Below, in pieces: positions 1-5,575 of a DNA stretch of 10,471 nucleotides (its first letter is position 1; the number at the start of each line of letters is the position of its first letter). The notes under the pieces are model-generated. The model was not told where the DNA came from. It searched no databases and saw only the letters and a program-made list of their open reading frames with translations. Source of the DNA: a candidate division TA06 bacterium (GTDB lineage: Bacteria > Ratteibacteria > UBA8468 > MWAK01); the NCBI GenBank assembly GCA_022704925.1, contig JAKJFK010000042.1, forward strand, positions 1-10,471, read 5' to 3'. A program made the position numbers and the translations under genes.

Positions 1-32
1 GAGCCGTTCTGTTTTTTTTCAGGGGATTTCAT
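1..32 (-). CDS. Possible start of a further gene, cut by the window edge
   Basis: On the minus strand an ATG at 32-30 opens a frame that reads MKSPEKKQNG and then leaves the window. A GAGG ribosome-binding-like sequence (38-41) lies 5 nt before it. The charged, lysine-rich start is plausible for a cytoplasmic protein or the N-terminal tail of a membrane protein. It would be the next gene of the same operon, 87 nt after the stop of the small secreted protein. Only ten codons are visible, so this is a suggestion from the start signal alone and no function can be given. Confidence 0.3.
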   Translation of the reverse strand, partial: MKSPEKKQNG

Positions 33-81
33 CCTGGCCTCATCTACGGCCGCCCCGCGAACCGGGGTTGCCTCGAGGGAT

Positions 82-108
82 TCCGGTAGGATTTCTGCCG
101 GTACCGGA
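82..108. repeat. 7-bp inverted repeat after the small secreted protein gene
   Basis: TCCGGTA (82-88) pairs with TACCGGA (102-108) across a 13-nt loop. It lies 12-38 nt after the stop codon of the minus-strand gene ending at 120. No T-tract follows on the minus strand, so it is not a convincing intrinsic terminator. It could be a weak mRNA hairpin or chance in GC-rich DNA. Confidence 0.25.
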
Positions 109-119
109 CCGTCCCGGGT

Positions 120-641
120 TCACCGGCGCCGGTCCTGGTACCTCTGCTTGCCGTCCTCGAACCACTGGATTTCCTGGTGGTAACGGATACGAGCCCGCTC
201 CACCAGGTCCGGGTGGGTGGCGTTGTTGATGACGAACTGGCAGAAAGAAAGCCGGTAATTGGATCTCCGCCCCGACCAGAAGGTGACCCGGGGTCCGGTA
301 TTCAGCAGGCGGTTAAGTTCATTGTCCTTGACCCGGTAATAGTCGGCCGGCTTGGTATCTTTCAGGATCCTCATGATTCTGGCCCGCTGCCACCCCAGCG
401 CCTCGGTGGCGACCGCGTCGGTGGCCCGATCGTCGTAACGGCCGTTGATCAGGACCCCGTAAGCGGCCTGGTTGGTCTTGGCCGCCGCCATGGCCTCGAT
501 CTCGGGCAGGGTCATCTCCTCCAGGGTCTTCCTGCCGGTGTCCGTAGTTGTGTCTTCGGACTTCTGTTCCTGCCCGGTGAGCCCGCCGGTCAACAGGGCC
601 ACCAGTGCCGCCGCCGCCCAAAAGACCGCCAGCTTTTTCAT
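120..641 (-). CDS. Small secreted protein of unknown function
   Basis: A 173-aa protein that I do not recognise. The N-terminus (MKKLAVFWAAAALVALLTGG) is a typical signal peptide: two lysines, then a hydrophobic stretch to about residue 20, with cleavage probably near LTG|QEQ. There is no lipobox cysteine, so it is probably periplasmic or secreted and not a lipoprotein. The mature part is charged and mostly helical in character, with a short polar linker (residues 24-38), a single cysteine (in SFCQF) and a strongly basic end (QRYQDRRR). The ATG at 641 is preceded by the purine-rich AGGAGAAAGGGG, which supports this start. It lies 61 nt after the DUF763 gene and probably belongs to the same operon. 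Function unknown. Confidence 0.8.
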   Translation of the reverse strand: MKKLAVFWAAAALVALLTGGLTGQEQKSEDTTTDTGRKTLEEMTLPEIEAMAAAKTNQAAYGVLINGRYDDRATDAVATEALGWQRARIMRILKDTKPADYYRVKDNELNRLLNTGPRVTFWSGRRSNYRLSFCQFVINNATHPDLVERARIRYHQEIQWFEDGKQRYQDRRR

Positions 642-702
642 CGTAACGCCCCTTTCTCCTGATCCCCCACCTGGTAAATTTTACAATAAAACGGTTTTTA
701 AT

Positions 703-1863
703 TCACCTGCCGCCGGACCGGGATATTTTTTTCAGGAGGGCGTCCTTTTCGACCTGTCCAATCCGCATCCGCCGGATGACCCGTTCGAAGAATTCGATGC
801 TTCGATCATAGGTAGCCCGGTCCACCGGGTAGGGGGTGGCGTCCTTGCCGCCGTGGGCGAACGAGTAACGGGCCGGGTCTTCGTAAGAGGGACGGGCGCC
901 GTAGATGACCTCGGCCACCAGGCTGAGGGCCCGCATGGTGCGGGGACCGACCCCGGCCAGGGAGAGCATCGTTTCGTAACTCTCCGGGTTCCGTTCGCAG
1001 ACCCGGGCCAGGATGCGGTCGAGGTAGGGGCTGGAACGGAAGCTCTCCCCGGCGACCGGGTGCCAGTGGAACTCCCGGTCGGCCAGCTCCAGGAAGACCA
1101 TCTCCTGCTGGCCGCTCTTGATTGCCAGGGTGCGCACGTAATTACTCCAGTACCGGCGTAGCACCTTGATCTCCTTCTCCAGGGAGGCGTGGCCGCTCCG
1201 GACCAGGTCGAGGCTCAACTGGCGGTTGCCGGTGCTGGCCCGGGCGGTCAGGTCCAGGGTCGGGTTCCGACGCTGGGTGATGATGCCCGAATGAGGTTCG
1301 CAGACCAGGTCGGTGACCCGCTCCGAACTCCAGTGATATCGGCGGGCGGTCTGGCTGCCGGTGTTCATACCCTGCTGGACGACCGCCCAGGCGCCGTTGC
1401 GGGAGAAGAAGAAGGCGTGATGGTAGATCTGGTAGCCATCCTGGACCAGGGCGCTGTCGACCTTGGCCGCCATCCGCGAGTTGTAAGCCAGGCCGGCGTA
1501 GCGGTTCTCGGAGAGACCGAGGATCTGTCCCCAGCTGGCAATCTCCTGCGGGGTGCGGCGCGAGGTGCGCCCCTTGCCGCCGCAGATGAAGAGGCCGAGC
1601 CGGGTCTCCCGGCCGCGCAGCGATTCCTTCAGGGCGGCGGTCAGGATGGTGGTCAGTCCGGAGGCGTTCCAGTCGAAGGCCAGCACCGTTCCCAGCGACT
1701 GGAACCAGGCCGGGTCGCCCAGCCGCCGGATGAACTCGTCCGGGCCGAATTCTTCGACGATGATCTCGGCCACCTGGCCGCCGAGCCTGGCCATCCGCTC
1801 GAAGAGCCAGCGCGGGCACTGGCCGGTGTCGAGGGTGAAAGTGGCGACGCCCCGCTTGACCAT
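703..1863 (-). CDS. DUF763 domain protein
   Basis: A 386-aa protein covering the full DUF763 family. Recognisable family blocks are the start (KRGVATFTLDTGQCPRWL), the stretch GPDEFIRRLGDPAWFQSLG then AFDWNASGLTT (about 40-72), the glycine-rich GLFICGGKGRTSRRTPQEI (90-108) and the late SFAHGGKDATPYPVDRATYD (334-353). Residues about 297-322 (MLSLAGVGPRTMRALSLV) look like a helix-hairpin-helix, a non-specific DNA-binding motif. DUF763 is found in archaea and scattered bacteria. Its biochemical role is not established as far as I know, and a link to nucleic acids is inferred from the HhH. The ATG follows the stop of the TPR gene after one base (TAA C ATG) and has no clear Shine-Dalgarno, so translation is probably coupled by reinitiation. 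No signal peptide is seen, so it is cytoplasmic. Confidence 0.93.
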   Translation of the reverse strand: MVKRGVATFTLDTGQCPRWLFERMARLGGQVAEIIVEEFGPDEFIRRLGDPAWFQSLGTVLAFDWNASGLTTILTAALKESLRGRETRLGLFICGGKGRTSRRTPQEIASWGQILGLSENRYAGLAYNSRMAAKVDSALVQDGYQIYHHAFFFSRNGAWAVVQQGMNTGSQTARRYHWSSERVTDLVCEPHSGIITQRRNPTLDLTARASTGNRQLSLDLVRSGHASLEKEIKVLRRYWSNYVRTLAIKSGQQEMVFLELADREFHWHPVAGESFRSSPYLDRILARVCERNPESYETMLSLAGVGPRTMRALSLVAEVIYGARPSYEDPARYSFAHGGKDATPYPVDRATYDRSIEFFERVIRRMRIGQVEKDALLKKISRSGGR

Positions 1864-1864
1864 G

Positions 1865-3613
1865 TTAATCCGGTTTGGGTGCGGACGGGCTCCCGGCGGT
1901 CTCTTTGAGGGCGCGTATGAGCTGCGGGTTGACCGGGCCGCCGGCCCGGCGCACGCCCTCGACCGCCTGCCAGGCCCCCCGGTAATCCCGGCGGAGCATC
2001 AGGGCCACCGCCAGGTTGTTCCAGGCGTAGAAATGGTTGGGGTTGACGGCCACCGTTTTCTTCCAGTCGGAGATGGCCGCCTCCAGGTTGCCCTGCTTCT
2101 GGCGGGTTACCCCGCGGTTGAAATAGGCGTCGGCGAAATTCGGTTTCAGCTCCAGGGTCCGTTCGAAATCGGCCAGGGCCAGGTCGTAACGTTCCAGCCG
2201 GTTATAGGCCAGGCCCCGGTTGCAGTAGGCGTAGTAGTGGGAAGGATCCAGTTCGATGGCCCGGTCCAGGTACTCCACCGCCCGGTCCGCCTGGCCCAGG
2301 TTCAGGTGGGCGATGCCCAGGAAGAGCCAGGGGCGGGCCTTGTTGGGGGCCTTGGCGACGTTGTCGCTCCACAGGGAGAGCTCGGTCCGCCAGACCCGGT
2401 TGCGGGCCACCGCCAGGCCGGAGTTGAAGCAGAGCAGCAGGCCCAGCAGCGCGGCCGCCAGCACCGCCCGCCGGCCGGCCAGCCGGAAGAGACCGGCGGC
2501 CAGGAAGAGCGCAAAGCCGGCCATCGGCAGGTAGAGCCGGTGCTCGAAAATGACGTCCTGCAGCGGGATGAAGCTGGACTCCACCGAGAGGGCCAGCAGG
2601 AAGAAGAGAATCGCGAAGGCCGGCAGCCGCTCGCGCCGGAAGAGGCCCCCGGCGGCCAGCAGCATCAGCAGCAGGGTCGCCCAGCCGGCCAGGGCCGCTG
2701 GCGCCAGGGCCCGGCGCACGACCGGGTAGTCGTAGTCGAGCACCTGTCTTACCGGCAGTACCAGCAGGCGCAGGTAGGTGAGCAGGACGCGGGCCTGGGT
2801 GTAGAGGTAATGGCGCCAGGCCAGCGGGGTGGCGCTGGAGGTGAGCCGGTCGATGTCCTCGACGGTGGGGGGGCGGCCCAGCCAGAGGGTGAGCGGGACC
2901 ACCACCAGCATGGCCAGGAAGGGTGCCAGCCGCTTCCAGGGGAGGCGGCGCCAGCCGGTTTCGAAGAAGCAGATTTCAACCAGGAGCAGGGCCAGGGGCA
3001 GGGTGAAGGCGATCTCCTTGCTGAACATGGCCAGCAGGCCGGCGGCCAGGGCGCCCAGGTAGCGGCGGTTGGCGTGCCGGCCGGCCGGCTCCAGGCGCCA
3101 GCGCAGGTAGAGGACCAGGGCCAGCAGGTAGAGAGCGGCGGCCAGGAGAGTGGAACGCTGGTAGATGTAGGTGACCGCCTGGGTCTGGACCGGGTGGCTG
3201 ACGAAGATGAGGCCGGCGAAGAGGCCGATCGCCGACCGGTGGCGGGCCGCCGGGGTGCCGGCCAGCCGGGGGGCGGCCAGCGCCAGCAGGGCCAGCTGGC
3301 GGACCAGCAGGGCGGCGGCCAGGTGCAGCAGCAGGCTGACCAGGTGGTAGCCCGGCAGCCGGAGCCCGTGCAGCTGGCGGTTCAGGGCGAAGGTGAAGAA
3401 GGCCAGGGCCCGGGTGGGCCAGTACCGCATCAGTTCCGGCAGCCGCCGGAAGCCCTGCAGGGCCGGGTTCTCCACCAGGTGATACATGTCGTCGAAGTGG
3501 AAGGCGGCGTTGAAGGTGCCGGCGTAGACCAGCAGGCCCAGCAGGATGATGGCCGCCGCCGGCAGGAAGGGATTCTTCAGCCAGCTTTGGCCCGGACTCT
3601 TGGCTTCCGGCAT
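1865..3613 (-). CDS. Polytopic membrane protein with C-terminal TPRs, TMTC-like (GT-C glycosyltransferase fold)
   Basis: A 582-aa protein. Residues 15-400 hold about nine to eleven hydrophobic segments; residues about 425-560 hold four tetratricopeptide repeats (for example AYCNRGLAYNRLERYDLAL). The first loop after TM1 carries FHFDDMYHLVENP (D41, D42), the acidic motif expected of GT-C enzymes. HPVQTQAVTYIYQRSTLLAA (140-159) and FEHRLYLPMAGF (356-367) are blocks shared by bacterial relatives of TMTC O-mannosyltransferases (DUF1736 type). By family, such proteins may transfer a sugar from a lipid-linked donor to protein on the outer face of the membrane; the substrate here is unknown. The start overlaps the glycosylase gene by 37 nt, and AAAGGA lies 8 nt before the ATG. 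The DUF763 gene follows after 1 nt. Architecture is certain; enzymatic activity is inferred. Confidence 0.88.
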   Translation of the reverse strand: MPEAKSPGQSWLKNPFLPAAAIILLGLLVYAGTFNAAFHFDDMYHLVENPALQGFRRLPELMRYWPTRALAFFTFALNRQLHGLRLPGYHLVSLLLHLAAALLVRQLALLALAAPRLAGTPAARHRSAIGLFAGLIFVSHPVQTQAVTYIYQRSTLLAAALYLLALVLYLRWRLEPAGRHANRRYLGALAAGLLAMFSKEIAFTLPLALLLVEICFFETGWRRLPWKRLAPFLAMLVVVPLTLWLGRPPTVEDIDRLTSSATPLAWRHYLYTQARVLLTYLRLLVLPVRQVLDYDYPVVRRALAPAALAGWATLLLMLLAAGGLFRRERLPAFAILFFLLALSVESSFIPLQDVIFEHRLYLPMAGFALFLAAGLFRLAGRRAVLAAALLGLLLCFNSGLAVARNRVWRTELSLWSDNVAKAPNKARPWLFLGIAHLNLGQADRAVEYLDRAIELDPSHYYAYCNRGLAYNRLERYDLALADFERTLELKPNFADAYFNRGVTRQKQGNLEAAISDWKKTVAVNPNHFYAWNNLAVALMLRRDYRGAWQAVEGVRRAGGPVNPQLIRALKETAGSPSAPKPD

Positions 3614-4272
3614 GTTGACTTTCCTTTCTTGCCCGGCGCGGGATTACGGACGCTGGTTGCTTTCCCGTCCTCGACGATCAGGGCGTGGAAGTCCTGGTAA
3701 AGCCGGTAATCGGCCGGCAGGGACGACTCGAAGAGCTCCTGGAGATGCCGGTACTCGAACTTCCGGGCCCAGCCCAGTTCCCGGACCCGGCGCCGGGTAT
3801 ACTCGTCGATCACGAAGACCGGCCGTTCAAAGGCGTAGAGCAGGATGTCGTCGGCCGTCTCCGGCCCGACACCGTTCAACGCCAGCAGGCGCCGCCGCAG
3901 CTCCGGCGTCTCCAGCCGGCCGGCGCCGTCCAGGCCGCCGCACCCATTCAGCAGGCAGCCGGCCAGCGCCTGGAGCCGGGCCGCCTTCTGCCGGTAGAAG
4001 CCGGAGGGGCGGACGAGCCTGGCCAGCCGTTCCGGCTCCATTTCGAACACGGCCGCCAGCCCCAGGCTGCCGGCGGCCGACAGGTTTTCAACCGCCTGCT
4101 GGACATTCTTCCAGTTGGCCCGCTGGGTCAGGATGGATTCCAGGATGACCCGTTCCCGCTCCCCGGGGCTCTTGGGCCGCCGGCACCAGAATTCCCACTG
4201 GCCGGCCGGCGCGCCCAGCCGGCGGCGCAGGCCGCGGTAGAGGTCCAGGACCCGGTTTTTCTCCGGTGTCAT
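3577..4272 (-). CDS. HhH-GPD base-excision DNA glycosylase, MagIII-like
   Basis: A 231-aa protein of the endonuclease III superfamily, which removes damaged bases from DNA. Family blocks: ILESILTQRANWKNVQQAVENL (about 43-64), the helix-hairpin-helix LLALNGVGPETADDILLYAF (129-148), and the GPD aspartate D156 in FVIDEYTRR. At the position of endonuclease III's catalytic lysine there is glutamate (E138, in GVGPETA). That pattern, with no lyase lysine, matches monofunctional relatives such as Helicobacter MagIII (3-methyladenine glycosylase). The [4Fe-4S] Cys4 tail of endonuclease III is absent: the C-terminus has one cysteine (C221) in a basic tail. The ATG at 4272 has GGAG 5 nt upstream. The gene starts 17 nt after the PL22-like gene, and its last 37 nt encode the start of the membrane protein in another frame. 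Alkylated-base specificity is inferred. Confidence 0.88.
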   Translation of the reverse strand: MTPEKNRVLDLYRGLRRRLGAPAGQWEFWCRRPKSPGERERVILESILTQRANWKNVQQAVENLSAAGSLGLAAVFEMEPERLARLVRPSGFYRQKAARLQALAGCLLNGCGGLDGAGRLETPELRRRLLALNGVGPETADDILLYAFERPVFVIDEYTRRRVRELGWARKFEYRHLQELFESSLPADYRLYQDFHALIVEDGKATSVRNPAPGKKGKSTCRKPRVRAKAG

Positions 4273-4289
4273 CAGGTCTCCGGCCGTCT

Positions 4290-5519
4290 TTATTTTTTGG
4301 TCCGGAACCGTTCCGGCAGCTCGACCAGGACCATGTGGTTGTCGGACTTTCCGGTGTTATGGGCCAGGACCACGAAATCCTCGTTGGGCGAGATCCACGG
4401 GTGCGGGTGGAAGGGCCGGTCCCAGGTATGGTTGGTCGGAAGCAGGGGCCAGCTCTCGGTCTCCTGCGTCTCGAAGTTGTTCCGGATCAGGCTGATCCAG
4501 CCATTGTCGAGGCGGCCGTCCGGCCTGGCCCAGCCGTCGCCGACCCAGAGGCCGCCGGCGGTCTGGCAGTGGACGTGGGTGGGCTTGCCGCTGCCCGGGA
4601 ACTTCGCCTTGCGCTTGTGGTAGCCGTCGGGGTCGATGACCAGGTTGAACATGGCCGTGTCGGTGAAGTTCATCTTCGCGTCGAGGTTGCCGTACTCGCA
4701 GTACTGCGCGGCAACTTGACCGTCCCGGGTGAAGAAGCTGTGGCCGATGTAGTCGAGCGTCCGGCCCCGGTAATCGCCGCCGGGCGCGGCCAGCACCGGC
4801 CAGGCCCGCTTGTCCTCGCAGAAGCTCCGGCGCACCAGGTATACCTCCTGCTGGCGCCGTTCCCAGCTCTGGTCGCAGAACATGACCAGGTCGTCGTCGA
4901 CCGGGGAGAGCTCGACGTGGCAAAGGAAACTGTAATCGCCCCAGACCTCGGCGGCGTCGCCGGTGCGCAGGTCGATGGCCACGATGATCGAACGCGGCCG
5001 GTGGGAAAGGGCCGGATATCCCGAAAAATGCCTGCCCTCGGGCAGCCGCCCCCGGGCGACGTGTTCGAAGTAGGGGAAGGCCAGGTAGTTGCCGCGCGCG
5101 GAGATGGTGGTGATGAAATTGCCCGCCGGCGCCTCAAAGAGGCGGAGCACCGAGGCGTCTTCGATATTGGCGGCATAGGCGCTCCGGCGGTCGATGAAGA
5201 AGATCTGGTTTTTTTCGGGCAGGTAGCAGTGGGGGTCGCCGACCGGAACGCCGCCCTCAATATTTGACAGCTGGATGGAGACCTTCTCGCGGCGGTCGAT
5301 GACATGGATCTGCCAGGCGCCCGAGACATTGCTGCAGCAGGGGATGTAGCGGCCGTCGTCCGAGATGGCCGGGCTGCAGTAGTAGAAGATCTGCTCCTGG
5401 GACGGCTCCTCGTGGATGAAGTAATGGGCCCGGGCGCCCGTCTCCACCTCCCGGATCTGTTCGGTCAGCTTGAAGCGCCGTCCGCTCGACAGGTTCTTAT
5501 CCGAAAATCCCTTTTCCAT
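4290..5519 (-). CDS. Oligogalacturonate-lyase-like protein (PL22, seven-bladed propeller)
   Basis: A 409-aa protein matching the oligogalacturonate lyase family, which cleaves short unsaturated pectin fragments by beta-elimination with a Mn-type metal. Propeller-blade motifs recur: SPAISDDGRYI (49-59), CHVELSPVDDDLVMF (200-214), GHSFFTRDG (259-267), THVHCQTAGGLWVGDG (314-329) and HPHPWISPNEDFVVLAHN (371-388). The HPHP block (H371, H373), with a histidine at 315 or 317, fits the family's metal site; H260 fits the proposed catalytic histidine. The glutamine I remember three residues before HPH is R368 here, so activity on pectin is not assured. There is no signal peptide, as usual for this cytoplasmic family. 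I chose the ATG at 5519 (GGAG 5 nt upstream, 56 nt after the deacetylase stop); an in-frame ATG at 5708 would force a 133-nt overlap and a non-homologous leader. No other pectin gene is visible. Confidence 0.88.
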   Translation of the reverse strand: MEKGFSDKNLSSGRRFKLTEQIREVETGARAHYFIHEEPSQEQIFYYCSPAISDDGRYIPCCSNVSGAWQIHVIDRREKVSIQLSNIEGGVPVGDPHCYLPEKNQIFFIDRRSAYAANIEDASVLRLFEAPAGNFITTISARGNYLAFPYFEHVARGRLPEGRHFSGYPALSHRPRSIIVAIDLRTGDAAEVWGDYSFLCHVELSPVDDDLVMFCDQSWERRQQEVYLVRRSFCEDKRAWPVLAAPGGDYRGRTLDYIGHSFFTRDGQVAAQYCEYGNLDAKMNFTDTAMFNLVIDPDGYHKRKAKFPGSGKPTHVHCQTAGGLWVGDGWARPDGRLDNGWISLIRNNFETQETESWPLLPTNHTWDRPFHPHPWISPNEDFVVLAHNTGKSDNHMVLVELPERFRTKK

Positions 5520-5575
5520 TGCGGCTCCGATGTTTTGGCGTAACGGGCGATTCTTCAGCCCTTCCCTGGAATTAA

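Noticed and set aside
12-19. Run of eight T on the plus strand as terminator tail of a gene to the left
   Set aside because: The needed hairpin would lie outside the window, so it cannot be judged; on the minus strand the same bases can encode lysines of a possible gene start.
3613-3690. Frameshift that would restore a Cys4 iron-sulphur tail in the glycosylase
   Set aside because: I read the other two frames here: one gives no cysteine cluster and the other hits a stop quickly. The clusterless end is genuine.
1553-3700. Very long plus-strand open frame (about 715 codons) opposite the membrane protein and DUF763 genes
   Set aside because: The translation is low-complexity and rich in Q, G, E and P, the typical mirror of a GC-rich gene on the other strand. 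It has no family motifs and lies over genes with clear homology.
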